From NCBI GenBank assembly GCA_026995045.1, contig JALWPK010000037.1:22649-86648 (forward strand): 64,000 bases of DNA. The letters are read 5' to 3'. Positions 1-9,173 of this stretch are shown piece after piece. The position numbers were made by a program, and so were the translations under genes. How positions within the stretch are numbered: the first letter of the stretch is position 1; each line of letters begins with the position of its first letter. Below the pieces are notes generated by a model that did not search any database, was not told the DNA's origin, and worked only from the letters and a program-made list of their open reading frames with translations. Source of the DNA: Gammaproteobacteria bacterium. Its GTDB lineage: Bacteria; Pseudomonadota; Gammaproteobacteria; SZUA-229.

Positions 1-23
1 AACGCCGGCTGACGCGGATCAAG

Positions 24-1340
24 GTGAAAAGACAGAGCATGTTTGCGCCGCGTCTGGTCGGGTGGCTACTGGCGGCATCGTTGCTGCCGCCCGGCTGTGT
101 ACAGTATGCGCACAAGGCGAGCGACATGCAGTCATTGCTGCTGGTCGGCGACATTGCCGCCGCCAGCGGGATGGTCGAACAACAGGACCCGCTTGAGCGC
201 GATGTACTGGCCTGTCTCAACAAAGGCATGCTGCGCCGCATGCTGCACAAATATGAAGCCAGCAACCGCATTTTTGAAAAAGCCAAACAGATGATCGATG
301 AACTGTATGGCGTCAGCATCAGCGAACAACTGGGCGCCGTGACCGTAAATGATACCCTGATTCAGTACAAGGGCGATCGTTATGAACAGGCGCTGCTGCA
401 TGCCTACATGGCGATGAACTATGTTGAACTGGGCGACCTCGATGGCGCGCGCGTCGAAATGTTGCAGGCGGACGTCAAAATGCGCGAATGGGACGAACAG
501 CCGGGCGACAATCCGTTTGTGCGTTATTTGTCTGGCATTATTTATGAAATGTTGGGAGAAACCGATCAGGCGCTGGTATCCTACCGTCAGGCGGTCAAGG
601 CGTATGCGGATCGCGCCGATGCGCAAGTCGACGCGGTTCCCGCGCAATTAAAAGCGGATTTGTTGCGTATGCTGCAGGCGGAAGGTCTGTACGACGAACG
701 CGATGATGCGCTCAAGCGTTTTCAGCTGAGCCAGGCCGATATTCCCGAACAGTCGCACGACAAGGGCGAGGTGGTGCTGGTGCTGAGCAACGGTCTGGCG
801 CCGGTGCGCGGTGAAACCATCATCCAGACCTTTGCGGTTGAGATAAACGACGTGGTGCGCATCGCCTTGCCGGCTTATTTGCAGCCCAAGCCGCCGGTCA
901 AGGCTGCGCGTGCGCTGGCTGACGCCGCTAGTCAGCATAAGTTTGAAACCGTGGAAGATATTGATGCGCTTGCGCGACAGGCCTTGCAACAGGAGATGCC
1001 AGTGATTCTGGCGCGTGCGGTGGCGCGCGCAGTGGTCAAGCACCAGACTCAGGACAAGGTTGAGGAAAAAGGCGGCGCGCTGGCCGGTTTCATCGCCACT
1101 GTCGCCAATCTGGTCACCGAGCGCGCCGACACCCGCAGCTGGACAAGCTTGCCGGCGGAAATCCAGATCAGCCGATTCACTTTGCCGCCCGGAAGCCATA
1201 CTATTGCGATTGAAATACGTAACCGCGCGCAGCATGTGATTGACCGCATAGAGCGCAAGGTGACGATCAAGCCCGGGCGGACAGTACTGGTGTCGCCGCA
1301 CTGGATTGCGCCGGCGCCGGTCGTGGCAAAAGCGCATTGA
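24..1340 (+). CDS. COG3014-type lipoprotein, TPR-like
   Basis: Exported lipoprotein of about 438 residues and unknown function. A short basic N-terminus and hydrophobic run end in a lipobox (LLPPGC, Cys near residue 25), so it should be lipidated. The middle (residues 35-230) is helical and TPR-like, with phrases typical of COG3014 (a 'KYEASNRIFEKA' segment and 'MNYVELGDLDGARVE'). The GTG at 24 is used here; an ATG at 39 is an equally good start. The frame is open to the window edge, but the signal peptide argues that the N-terminus is complete. It lies 20 bp upstream of an LPP20-like lipoprotein; in other genomes COG3014 proteins occur with LPP20 and LpoB-like lipoproteins, suggesting a cell-envelope role. 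That role is inference. Confidence 0.75.
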   Translation: MKRQSMFAPRLVGWLLAASLLPPGCVQYAHKASDMQSLLLVGDIAAASGMVEQQDPLERDVLACLNKGMLRRMLHKYEASNRIFEKAKQMIDELYGVSISEQLGAVTVNDTLIQYKGDRYEQALLHAYMAMNYVELGDLDGARVEMLQADVKMREWDEQPGDNPFVRYLSGIIYEMLGETDQALVSYRQAVKAYADRADAQVDAVPAQLKADLLRMLQAEGLYDERDDALKRFQLSQADIPEQSHDKGEVVLVLSNGLAPVRGETIIQTFAVEINDVVRIALPAYLQPKPPVKAARALADAASQHKFETVEDIDALARQALQQEMPVILARAVARAVVKHQTQDKVEEKGGALAGFIATVANLVTERADTRSWTSLPAEIQISRFTLPPGSHTIAIEIRNRAQHVIDRIERKVTIKPGRTVLVSPHWIAPAPVVAKAH

Positions 1341-1359
1341 TGACACAGGAATCCATACC

Positions 1360-2394
1360 ATGAAAGCTTTCGCATTCCTCCGTTTGCATCGTGCAGCCGC
1401 GCTGGCCGCTTTGTTGCTCGCCGGTTGTATACAGTCGGCGCCCACCATCAGCGCCGATCGGCCGGACTGGTTGCAGGGCGAACCTTCGCAATATCCGAAC
1501 ACGCAGTACCTCAGCGCCACCGGCTCGGCAGGCGACGCCGAGCGCGCCAGTGAACGTGCGCTGGCCAATCTCGCCAGAATCTTCGAGCTGCGTATACGCG
1601 AATCCTCAACAAGCGTGCAGGAGGTGCAATCACACAGGCAGTCGGGGGAAGAAACCGTGTCCACCAGCCAGCGATTGCAGCGGCAAATTCAGATAGACAC
1701 CGACAAAATTATTCAGGGCGCGCGTATCGCCGGGCAATGGTTCGACAGTAGTGAGGCCACGCATTACGCGCTGGCGGTTCTCAACCGGCGGCAGGCGGGC
1801 AACAATCTGCGCAGTGAAATCGAACGGCTGGACGCCGACACCCGGCATCAGCTCGACAAGCTGGCTGGCGCCACGCCGGTGGAACAGGTGTCGCGGTTGA
1901 GCGCGGCGCTGGATTTGCAGCAACAACGCGACGCCTTGCAAAAAACGCTGAAGATAATTGACCGCAGGGGACAGGGCTTGCCGGCGCAGTGGAGCCACGC
2001 TGAATTGCAGGACAGGCTGCAGCAGGCCTTGCAAGGTATGCGCATTGCATTGGCGGTCAAACAGGATGACGCCGGTGAACTGGCCGAACTGGTCAGCGGC
2101 GCCATGGGCAAGGCGGGCATGCCGGCGAACAACCGCAACTATGCCTATATCCTGACAGCATCATTGCATACACAACCGGCTTTTCAGAATCAGGGCTGGT
2201 ACTGGTTGCGCGGCAATCTCAGCCTGCAGCTGAGTGATGCAACGGGCAAAGTGCTGGGCGCGCGCAACTGGCCGTTGAAAGTGTCCTCGGTTGAGCAAGC
2301 CTTGCTGCACCCCAGAATGCGCAGCAAGGTTGAGAAAATTCTCAATCGTGAACTCAAATCCGCCATACTGGGTTTTGCATCAGGCAAGAAATAA
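1360..2394 (+). CDS. LPP20-family lipoprotein
   Basis: Exported lipoprotein of 344 residues. The signal peptide ends in the lipobox LLAGC, which supports the ATG at 1360; the open frame runs further upstream without an export signal. After the lipobox comes a proline/tryptophan segment (RPDWLQGEPSQYPNTQYLSA) and an alanine-rich SAGDAERASERALANLA stretch typical of the LPP20 lipoprotein family. A second domain (about residues 215-340) resembles assembly-type lipoprotein folds. It follows the COG3014 lipoprotein by 20 bp and is probably co-transcribed. The molecular function is unknown; envelope assembly or peptidoglycan synthase regulation is only suggested by context. Confidence 0.75.
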   Translation: MKAFAFLRLHRAAALAALLLAGCIQSAPTISADRPDWLQGEPSQYPNTQYLSATGSAGDAERASERALANLARIFELRIRESSTSVQEVQSHRQSGEETVSTSQRLQRQIQIDTDKIIQGARIAGQWFDSSEATHYALAVLNRRQAGNNLRSEIERLDADTRHQLDKLAGATPVEQVSRLSAALDLQQQRDALQKTLKIIDRRGQGLPAQWSHAELQDRLQQALQGMRIALAVKQDDAGELAELVSGAMGKAGMPANNRNYAYILTASLHTQPAFQNQGWYWLRGNLSLQLSDATGKVLGARNWPLKVSSVEQALLHPRMRSKVEKILNRELKSAILGFASGKK

Positions 2395-2749
2395 AATAAC
2401 AATAGTGTTATAACTTATTGATATAGCATTGGTTATAACCCTGTTGCAGAGTGTTGGAATGCAACGGCAGCGGCGTTGTCTGCATCCCATTACGGGGGGT
2501 TCTGCCGCTTGGCGCGCTGCGGTATAGTAATTTCAGATTTAGCCTCCACATTATATAAAGTGACGGTGCAAGGCGTCGTCCGACACCCATGATTGACATA
2601 TTTTTACAACAGGTTTTGGCGTCAGCTGCCGACAACAGTTACAAGGCAGGCGTGAGCGGCCCGCATAGCGGTGCTGCATCCCGCCATGCCCGGATTTGCA
2701 GATGGCGTTTCACCAAAGTGAAAAATATGATCTACACTGAGAGTAAGTC
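2395..2749. other. intergenic region upstream of clpS
   Basis: A 355-bp gap between the lipoprotein pair and clpS. No ORF with a convincing ribosome binding site, no tRNA-like fold and no strong terminator was seen. It presumably carries the clpS-clpA promoter; a TTGACA hexamer at 2593 has no good -10 partner at the normal spacing. Confidence 0.4.
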
Positions 2750-3070
2750 ATGAGTCATCAGCAAGATTATGAAGACGACAGTGGCCTGGCGGTAGAAGAA
2801 GATAAGCCAAAGCTTAAGCCGCCGAAACAATACAAGGTTGTACTGGTCAATGACGACTATACGCCTATGGAATTTGTGGTTCAGGTACTGATGTCATTTT
2901 TCGGTATGGATCACGCCAAGGCGACAAGAGTCATGATGGCGGTGCACACAAAAGGCAAGGGGATTTGTGGTATCTACAGTTATGAGATAGCGGAAACCAA
3001 GGTGGATCAGGTAAACGAATTTTCCCGACTGAACCAGCACCCGTTGATGTGCACCATGGAAGAAGCCTGA
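2750..3070 (+). CDS. clpS: ATP-dependent Clp protease adaptor ClpS
   Basis: Adaptor of 106 residues that delivers N-end-rule substrates to ClpAP. The core domain (residues 25-106) shows the family pattern: [16 protein letters not shown], in which the N-D-D residues contact the substrate N-terminus, then the helix with [14 protein letters not shown] and the [12 protein letters not shown] strand. The first 25 residues are acidic and flexible, as in the ClpS N-terminal extension that engages ClpA. It starts at ATG 2750 and is followed by clpA after 36 bp, the usual operon. Confidence 0.97.
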   Translation: MSHQQDYEDDSGLAVEEDKPKLKPPKQYKVVLVNDDYTPMEFVVQVLMSFFGMDHAKATRVMMAVHTKGKGICGIYSYEIAETKVDQVNEFSRLNQHPLMCTMEEA

Positions 3071-3106
3071 CTTTGTACAACCTGTTACAAAAGAAAGAGG
3101 TTTGTT

Positions 3107-5353
3107 ATGTTGAGTAAGGAGCTTGAAGCTTCCCTGAATGCCGCATTCAACGAAGCGCGTGAAAAACGTCACGAATATATTACCGTAGAGCACCTGCTAC
3201 TCGCACTGCTAGACAATACCAGCGCCAATACGGTGCTGCAGGCCTGTGGCGCCGACATCAACACACTCGGCAAGGAGCTGCGTGACTACCTCGAAAAAAA
3301 TACCCCCGTGTTTGGCGACGTCGTTACCGGCGAAGTGCAACCCACGCTGGGCTTCCAGCGCGTGCTGCAACGCGCCGTGTTTCATGTGCAATCCTCCGGC
3401 AAAAAAGAAGTCGTCGGCGCAAACGTGCTGGTCGCCATGTTCGGCGAACAGGAATCACAGGCGATTTACCTGTTGCAGCAACAGAATGTCACCCGTCTGG
3501 ATGTGGTCAACTACATTTCACACGGCATCACCAAGGTTTCCAGCGACCCGGACAAGTCTGAAGCGGAAACCCGTGAGGGCGCAGCGCCGGAAGGCGAAAA
3601 CCTGCCGCTGGAAAATTTCTGCACCAATCTCAACCAGCGCGCGCGCCAGGGTCATATCGACCCGCTGATTGGCCGCGATCACGAAATTGAACGCACCGTA
3701 CAAATCTTGTGCCGCCGCCGCAAGAACAACCCGCTGTTGGTCGGCGAAGCCGGCGTCGGCAAAACCGCACTGGCCGAAGGCCTGGCGAAAAAAATCGTCG
3801 ACGGCGATGTGCCGGATGTGTTGAAAGACTGCACCATCTTTTCACTCGATCTTGGCGCGCTGGTCGCCGGCACCAAATACCGCGGCGATTTTGAAAAACG
3901 CCTCAAGGGCGTGCTCAAGCAGTTGAAAAATTACAGCGGCGCGATTTTGTTTATCGACGAAATTCACACCATCATTGGCGCCGGCTCCGCTTCCGGCGGT
4001 GTGATGGATGCGTCCAATCTGCTGAAACCGATGCTGGCCTCCGGCGAGCTCAAATGCATCGGTTCAACTACCTACACCGAATTCCGCAGCATCTTTGAAA
4101 AAGATCATGCGCTGGCCCGCCGTTTCCAGAAAATCGATTTGCCGGAGCCTTCGGTTGAAGAAACCGTAGAGATTCTGAAAGGCCTGAAGTCGCGCTTTGA
4201 AGAACATCACGATGTGAAGTTCAGCAACAATGCGTTGCGCGCCGCGGCCGAACTGTCAGAGCGTTACATCATGGACCGTTTCCTGCCGGACAAGGCTATC
4301 GATGTAATCGACGAAGCCGGCGCCAACCGCCGCGTGCACGGCAGCAGCAAGAAATCGGTCAGCGTCACCGATATTGAAAACATCATCGCCAAGATTGCGC
4401 GTATTCCGCCGAAAACCGTTTCCACTTCTGACACCGAAGTGCTGAAAAACCTGGAGCGCGATCTCAACCTGAGCGTGTTCGGACAGGATGAAGCGATTAA
4501 CACCCTGGCGACCGCGATTCGCATGTCGCGCTCCGGACTCGGCAATCCGGAAAAACCGATTGGCTCGTTCCTGTTCTCCGGCCCCACCGGCGTGGGTAAA
4601 ACCGAAGTCAGCAAACAACTGGCGCGCACCCTGGGTGTGGAGCTGGTGCGTTTTGACATGTCTGAATACATGGAGCGCCACACCGTGTCGCGTTTGATTG
4701 GCGCGCCGCCGGGCTATGTCGGTTTTGATGACGGCGGTTTGCTCACCGAAGCCATCACCAAACAGCCGCATGCCGTGTTGCTGCTCGACGAAATTGAAAA
4801 GGCGCATCCGGATGTATTCAACCTGCTGTTGCAGGTGATGGATCACGGCACGCTGACCGACAGCAACGGCCGCAAAACCGATTTCCGCAATGTCATTCTG
4901 ATTATGACCACCAACGCCGGCGCGCAACTGATGTCGCGCGCCAGCATGGGCTTTACCGAGCAGAAACACGAACTCGACGGCATGGAAGAAATCAAGCGCC
5001 TGTTCACCCCGGAATTCCGCAACCGTCTCGACGCCATTGTGCAGTTCGGCCCGCTGGATGACAAAACCCTCGGCAGCGTGGTCGACAAATTCCTGGTCGA
5101 ACTGGAAATGCAGCTCGACGAGAAAAAAGTCACCATCAACGTTAACCAGGATGCGCGCGGCTGGATAGCTGAAAAAGGCTATGACGCCAAAATGGGCGCC
5201 CGCCCGATGGCGCGCGTAATTCAGGACGAACTGAAAAAACCGCTGGCCAATGAAATTCTGTTCGGTGATTTAACCAAAGGCGGCCACGTCGAAGTCGGCG
5301 TGCACGACGGCGAACTGGATATCCAGGTGGAGAACGCCACTGAAAAAGCCTAG
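3107..5353 (+). CDS. clpA: ATP-dependent Clp protease ATP-binding subunit ClpA
   Basis: AAA+ unfoldase of 748 residues that feeds proteins to ClpP. The N-terminal Clp repeat domain (about 1-145) binds ClpS. Two AAA modules follow: D1 with Walker [14 protein letters not shown] and Walker B LFIDEIH, and D2 with Walker [14 protein letters not shown] and Walker [15 protein letters not shown] ClpP-contacting tripeptide is expected before the '[17 protein letters not shown]' segment; here it reads MGF where E. coli ClpA has IGL. Length and order match the family. It is co-transcribed with clpS and ends in a hairpin terminator at 5379-5402. Confidence 0.98.
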   Translation: MLSKELEASLNAAFNEAREKRHEYITVEHLLLALLDNTSANTVLQACGADINTLGKELRDYLEKNTPVFGDVVTGEVQPTLGFQRVLQRAVFHVQSSGKKEVVGANVLVAMFGEQESQAIYLLQQQNVTRLDVVNYISHGITKVSSDPDKSEAETREGAAPEGENLPLENFCTNLNQRARQGHIDPLIGRDHEIERTVQILCRRRKNNPLLVGEAGVGKTALAEGLAKKIVDGDVPDVLKDCTIFSLDLGALVAGTKYRGDFEKRLKGVLKQLKNYSGAILFIDEIHTIIGAGSASGGVMDASNLLKPMLASGELKCIGSTTYTEFRSIFEKDHALARRFQKIDLPEPSVEETVEILKGLKSRFEEHHDVKFSNNALRAAAELSERYIMDRFLPDKAIDVIDEAGANRRVHGSSKKSVSVTDIENIIAKIARIPPKTVSTSDTEVLKNLERDLNLSVFGQDEAINTLATAIRMSRSGLGNPEKPIGSFLFSGPTGVGKTEVSKQLARTLGVELVRFDMSEYMERHTVSRLIGAPPGYVGFDDGGLLTEAITKQPHAVLLLDEIEKAHPDVFNLLLQVMDHGTLTDSNGRKTDFRNVILIMTTNAGAQLMSRASMGFTEQKHELDGMEEIKRLFTPEFRNRLDAIVQFGPLDDKTLGSVVDKFLVELEMQLDEKKVTINVNQDARGWIAEKGYDAKMGARPMARVIQDELKKPLANEILFGDLTKGGHVEVGVHDGELDIQVENATEKA

Positions 5354-5378
5354 CGCCTGTTGACAGTATTCATCAGAC

Positions 5379-5402
5379 AGCCCGCCTTGTGCGGGCTTTT
5401 TT
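5379..5402 (+). terminator. Rho-independent terminator of clpA
   Basis: A 7-bp GC stem (AGCCCGC at 5379-5385, GCGGGCT at 5391-5397) with a 5-nt loop and a following T run, 26 bp after the clpA stop. The same hairpin appears in mirror orientation at 5633-5657 behind infA. Confidence 0.9.
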
Positions 5403-5413
5403 ATTGATTTATT

Positions 5414-5618
5414 TTTGCCACAGAGCACACAGAGTACGCAAAGATTTTTATTGGTCCGCAAATGAACGCGAATGTACGCAAATGGTTGCTTCATTTTTGT
5501 TGCGATGCAAACCGGAATACATATTGATTTTGGTTTGAATGGCAATCATGGAGAAGACAAGCACTCGCGTATATTCGCGTTCATTTGCGGATATATTCTC
5601 TGTGTGCTCTGTGGCAAA
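5414..5618. repeat. inverted-repeat (MITE-like) intergenic element, copy 1
   Basis: A 205-bp non-coding element bounded by perfect 21-bp inverted repeats: 5414-5434 begins TTTGCCACAGAGCACACAGA, and 5598-5618 is its exact reverse complement. A second nested pair is at 5456-5473 (CCGCAAATGAACGCGAAT) and 5573-5590. No transposase is present. A related element lies at 9968-10180. Short frames through it encode only low-complexity peptides that I regard as artefacts. Confidence 0.8.
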
Positions 5619-5632
5619 TAAAACAGGTAAAC

Positions 5633-5657
5633 AAAAAGCCCGCACAAGGCGGGCTTT
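5633..5657 (-). terminator. Rho-independent terminator of infA
   Basis: A 7-bp GC stem (5637-5643 with 5649-5655) and, read on the minus strand, a run of five T at 5633-5637. It lies 22 bp downstream of the infA stop. Sequence and loop are the exact mirror of the clpA terminator at 5379-5402. Confidence 0.85.
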
Positions 5658-5679
5658 CTCGAATCAGTATTCGTTGCGT

Positions 5680-5898
5680 TTATTTGGCGCGGTAAACAAT
5701 CCGGCCCTTTTCCAGGTCGTAAGGCGTCAGCTCGACGGTGACGGTGTCGCCGGTCATGATGCGGATGTAATGCTTGCGCATTTTGCCGGAGATGTGAGCG
5801 GTGACGATGTGGCCGTTTTCCAGCTCAACACGGAACATGGTGTTGGGCAGGGTTTCCACCACTTTGCCTTCCATCTGGATTGCTTCTTCTTTTGCCAT
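5680..5898 (-). CDS. infA: translation initiation factor IF-1
   Basis: A 72-residue S1/OB-fold protein that binds the ribosomal A site during initiation. The full length and the conserved core [42 protein letters not shown] and [12 protein letters not shown] match IF-1. It is convergent with clpA, the usual gammaproteobacterial arrangement. A longer frame lies on the opposite strand (5539-5904) but is an antisense shadow. Confidence 0.98.
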   Translation of the reverse strand: MAKEEAIQMEGKVVETLPNTMFRVELENGHIVTAHISGKMRKHYIRIMTGDTVTVELTPYDLEKGRIVYRAK

Positions 5899-6019
5899 AA
5901 ATAACTGCTGGGGTTTGTGAATAATCGAGCGCGCTAATTATCGTTAATTCTCGGCCAATCGCAAGCCCTTTGTCGAATTTTACGTAAAAATAAATCCGTT
6001 TCGCGGCAAATTGACGGCA

Positions 6020-6925
6020 TTACTCGGCAGTTTGCGCCGGTTGAGGGTTGCTGGCGAGCGCCTGTTTTGGTGGCAGCATCAGCAGGGGATCGATCAGGGT
6101 CTGGTTGGCGATCACGGAAAAATGCAGGTGCGGGCCGGTCACGCGGCCGGTCTGGCCGACCGTGCCGATGGGCTGACCCTGCTTGACCACATCACCCGGT
6201 TTCACATCAATGCGCTGCAAGTGCGCGTAATAGCTGATAATTCCCTGGCCGTGGTCAAGGAACACCATGTTGCCGCTGAAGAAAAAGTCATCGGCTTCGA
6301 GCACCACGCCGTCAGCGGCGGCGTGTATGGGTGTGCCCTCGGCGGCGGCGATATCCAGCCCGGTGTGCGGCCGGCGTTCCTGTTCATTGAAAAAGCGGCG
6401 CAGGCCGAATACGCTGCTGATTTCGCCTTCTACCGGCCAGATAAAATCCACCTGTGGCGGAGTGTTGCTCCAGTGGCGCTTGGCCTTTTTCTTGCGCTGA
6501 CTTTCACTGGCAATCCGCGTCATGTCGCGTTTCAGCGGATTGACCTTGCGCTTGTTCTTGATGGTGAGGTGTTGTTCCTCGAACTGCTTGGGCTGGATGT
6601 CGATTTTGGTGTTGAGCGACAGGCCATTGGGGTAGGTGACGGAAAATTCCGCCGCGCCGGGCGGCTGTTTCAACGGGATGCCCGCCAGCGCCACCCAGTT
6701 GTCACGGTACTTGAACACGGCTACTCGTTTGCCTTCGAATGTTACTTTGGCGCCAGGCGTGTAATTGCTGAGCTTGAGCATGGCGATGCCGCCGGGAACA
6801 TGCTCCTGCTGCGGCAGGGCGAGGGCGGTGGCGCTGAACAGGCTCAACAGCAGCACGGCCAGGCAATGAAACGGGTGATGCATCATGGCGTTGTGTCCAG
6901 ATTTTTCAGCATGATGGTTTTGCAT
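6020..6925 (-). CDS. M23 family peptidoglycan metallopeptidase, exported
   Basis: Periplasmic LytM/M23-type zinc endopeptidase of 301 residues, expected to cut peptidoglycan cross-links. A hydrophobic signal segment is present (FHCLAVLLLSLFSATALA). An N-terminal beta domain (about 45-125) with a basic linker precedes the peptidase domain (about 165-285). The zinc ligands are visible in HTGLD (HxxxD) and GPHLHF (HxH), so the enzyme should be active. ATG 6925 is used; ATG 6886 or 6883 would give a more normal signal peptide, and none has a clear ribosome binding site. It is divergent from the aminotransferase gene. Confidence 0.9.
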   Translation of the reverse strand: MQNHHAEKSGHNAMMHHPFHCLAVLLLSLFSATALALPQQEHVPGGIAMLKLSNYTPGAKVTFEGKRVAVFKYRDNWVALAGIPLKQPPGAAEFSVTYPNGLSLNTKIDIQPKQFEEQHLTIKNKRKVNPLKRDMTRIASESQRKKKAKRHWSNTPPQVDFIWPVEGEISSVFGLRRFFNEQERRPHTGLDIAAAEGTPIHAAADGVVLEADDFFFSGNMVFLDHGQGIISYYAHLQRIDVKPGDVVKQGQPIGTVGQTGRVTGPHLHFSVIANQTLIDPLLMLPPKQALASNPQPAQTAE

Positions 6926-6981
6926 GCGGATTTCACGTGTACAATGGCAGCCTCATTATAAAGCCGCTTTAAACAGGATTT

Positions 6982-8160
6982 GTGAACAAGTTTAGCTCAA
7001 ACCGCGCGCAAGGCATCAAACCGTTTTATGTGATGGATTTGCTGGCGCGCGCCGGACAGTTGCAGGCGGAAGGGCGCAGCGTGATTCACCTTGAAGTCGG
7101 CGAGCCGGATTTCGCCACCGCGCAGCCGATTATCGACGCCGGCATCGCCGCGCTGCAACAGCAGCACACGCATTACACCGCCGCGCTGGGCATGCCCGCC
7201 CTGCGGCAAAAAATTGCGGATTACTATCTGCGCGAATACGGGCTGGAAATAGCGCCTGAACGCATTGTGATTACACCGGGCGCATCCGGCGCGCTGCAAC
7301 TGGTGCTGGCGGCCTTGCTGGATGTCAATGACGAAGTGCTGCTGTCCGACCCCGGTTATCCCTGCAACCGCAATATCGCGCAAATCCTGGGGGCGAAAAC
7401 CCGCGCCGCGCCGGTGTCTGCCGATACCGCCTTTCAGCTTACCGCCGAACAGGTGGACGCCCACTGGAAATCCCGAACCCGCGCGGCGATGGTGGCGAGT
7501 CCGTCCAACCCCACCGGCACGCTGATCGCGCCGCAAGCCTTGCGCCGGTTGCAGCAGTGCGTGGCGGCGCACAAGGGGTTTCTCATTGTCGATGAAATTT
7601 ATCAGGGGCTGGTGTACAGCGGTAACAAATTCACTGCGCTGCAACTGGAGGAGGAAGATGACAATCTGATAGTGATCAACAGCTTCTCCAAATATTTCGG
7701 CATGACCGGCTGGCGCATCGGCTGGGCGGTTTTACCTGAACGGCTGGTGGAAGTGGTGGACCGGCTGGCGCAGAACCTGTTTCTGGCGCCGCCGACGGTG
7801 GCGCAGCATGCCGCCATGCGTGCGCTGGACGCCGACTGCATGGCCATCTTCGACAGCCGGGTCGAGGCGTTCCGTCAACGCCGGGATTATCTGCTGCCGG
7901 CGCTGCGCGAGACCGGTTTCAAAATTGGCGCCGAACCGCAGGGCGCATTTTATATTTATGCCGATTGCAGTGATTTCAGCCGCGACAGTTTCAGCTGGTG
8001 TCATAATCTGCTGGAATCGGAAGCCGTCGCGGTGACGCCGGGCATTGATTTTGGCGAGCATCGCGCCGGTGATTTTGTGCGCTTTGCCTACACGCGCCCT
8101 GTCGAGCAACTGGAAATAGCGGTCGAAAGAATAATAAATTACATTAATAAAAATCAATAA
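6982..8160 (+). CDS. pyridoxal phosphate-dependent aminotransferase (class I/II)
   Basis: A 392-residue fold-type I aminotransferase. Seen: GEPDFATAQPI near the N-terminus, TPGASGALQL for cofactor phosphate binding, SPSNPTGT, DEIYQGLVY, the PLP-lysine motif SFSKYFGMTGWRIGW and the carboxylate-binding arginine in FVRFAYTRP. Similar proteins are annotated as aspartate- or alanine-type aminotransferases; the substrate cannot be assigned from sequence. Translation starts at GTG 6982, with AGGA five bases upstream. It is followed after 4 bp by the DUF2797 gene, so the two are probably co-transcribed. Confidence 0.92.
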   Translation: MNKFSSNRAQGIKPFYVMDLLARAGQLQAEGRSVIHLEVGEPDFATAQPIIDAGIAALQQQHTHYTAALGMPALRQKIADYYLREYGLEIAPERIVITPGASGALQLVLAALLDVNDEVLLSDPGYPCNRNIAQILGAKTRAAPVSADTAFQLTAEQVDAHWKSRTRAAMVASPSNPTGTLIAPQALRRLQQCVAAHKGFLIVDEIYQGLVYSGNKFTALQLEEEDDNLIVINSFSKYFGMTGWRIGWAVLPERLVEVVDRLAQNLFLAPPTVAQHAAMRALDADCMAIFDSRVEAFRQRRDYLLPALRETGFKIGAEPQGAFYIYADCSDFSRDSFSWCHNLLESEAVAVTPGIDFGEHRAGDFVRFAYTRPVEQLEIAVERIINYINKNQ

Positions 8161-8164
8161 CACT

Positions 8165-8983
8165 ATGATTGGAAGCATAAAAAAACTGCAATCCGAACAC
8201 GCCACACCGGTGCATTACCAGCTGCCGATAGGCGATGAACTGCTCGACATGAACGCGCTGATCGGTCAGCCGATTGCCTTGCATTATGAAGGCGAGATTC
8301 ATTGCGTCAGCTGCGGCCGCAAGACCAGCAAGAGTTTCGCCCAGGGGCACTGCTACCCCTGTTTTCGCAGCAAGGCCGAATGCGACATGTGCATCATGAA
8401 GCCGGAAACCTGCCATTTCGACGCCGGCACCTGCCGCGAACCGGACTGGGCGATGGAGCATTGCATGCAACCGCATACGGTGTATCTGGCCAATTCCTCC
8501 GGCGTCAAGGTCGGCATCACCCGCGGTTCGCAAATCCCGACACGCTGGATCGACCAGGGCGCCAGCGCGGCGCTGCCGATATTCCGCGTCAACACGCGCT
8601 ATCAGTCCGGCCTGGTGGAAGTCGCCATCGGCAAGCATGTGTCCGATCGCACCGACTGGCGCAAGCTGCTGAAAGGCCCGCCGCAAGAGGTCGACCTGCT
8701 CGCCAAACGCGATGAGCTGCTGGCGCTGGCGCAGGATGACATCGACGCGATTCGCGAGCAGTTTGATGAAGGCGACATCACCCCGGTCAGCGATGCCGAA
8801 GTGGTGACCTTCGATTATCCGGTGAACGCATACCCGGCCAAAATCAAATCGCACAACTTTGACAAAACACCGGATGTGTCAGGCGAATTGCTGGGCATCA
8901 AGGGGCAATATTTGATACTCGACAGCGGTGTGCTTAATATCCGCAAGTTCACCGGGTACAAAATCCGGGTGGATGCGGGATAA
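8165..8983 (+). CDS. DUF2797 domain-containing protein
   Basis: A 272-residue protein of the DUF2797 family; no function is known to me. The N-terminal half is rich in cysteine and histidine: a CVSCGRKTSKSF segment, then CYPCF, CDMC, a CHFDAGTC motif and EHCMQPH. These could hold one or more metal ions. The next segment (TVYLANSSGVKVGITRGSQIPTRW) resembles a GIY-YIG-like strand pattern, but that is a guess. It follows the aminotransferase by 4 bp, and its stop abuts the inverted-repeat region at 8984. Confidence 0.85.
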   Translation: MIGSIKKLQSEHATPVHYQLPIGDELLDMNALIGQPIALHYEGEIHCVSCGRKTSKSFAQGHCYPCFRSKAECDMCIMKPETCHFDAGTCREPDWAMEHCMQPHTVYLANSSGVKVGITRGSQIPTRWIDQGASAALPIFRVNTRYQSGLVEVAIGKHVSDRTDWRKLLKGPPQEVDLLAKRDELLALAQDDIDAIREQFDEGDITPVSDAEVVTFDYPVNAYPAKIKSHNFDKTPDVSGELLGIKGQYLILDSGVLNIRKFTGYKIRVDAG

Positions 8984-9150
8984 TCCGCGAATGAACGCAA
9001 ATAAACGCGATTTTCGGTTTGTTCAATATTGCAGGAGCCGTTTTAATCGTGACCCCGCGCCATCAACAAGCGCTGTATTGCGACGGGGGAAACAGCTGTT
9101 TCAAAATATATAGTTACGTTAGCGTCTATTTGCGTTAATTTGCGGAAAAT
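8984..9150. repeat. imperfect inverted-repeat region before cysE
   Basis: Non-coding stretch starting directly after the DUF2797 stop. The left arm (8984-9012) reads TCCGCGAATGAACGCAAATA and the right arm (about 9118-9146) is an imperfect reverse complement of it. The motif matches the inner repeats of the elements at 5414-5618 and 9968-10180. Around 9028-9055 is a GCAGGAGCCGTTTTAATCG segment that looks like a degenerate REP-type sequence. The right arm ends just before the cysE leader. Confidence 0.6.
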
Positions 9151-9173
9151 AACTAACTCTCAGGAGATTCGTC

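Noticed and set aside
5539..5904. A 121-residue frame antisense to infA
   Set aside because: It covers infA in reverse and begins inside the repeat element.
6011..6961. A 316-residue frame antisense to the M23 peptidase
   Set aside because: The opposite strand encodes a complete peptidase with its zinc ligands; the antisense peptide matches no family pattern.
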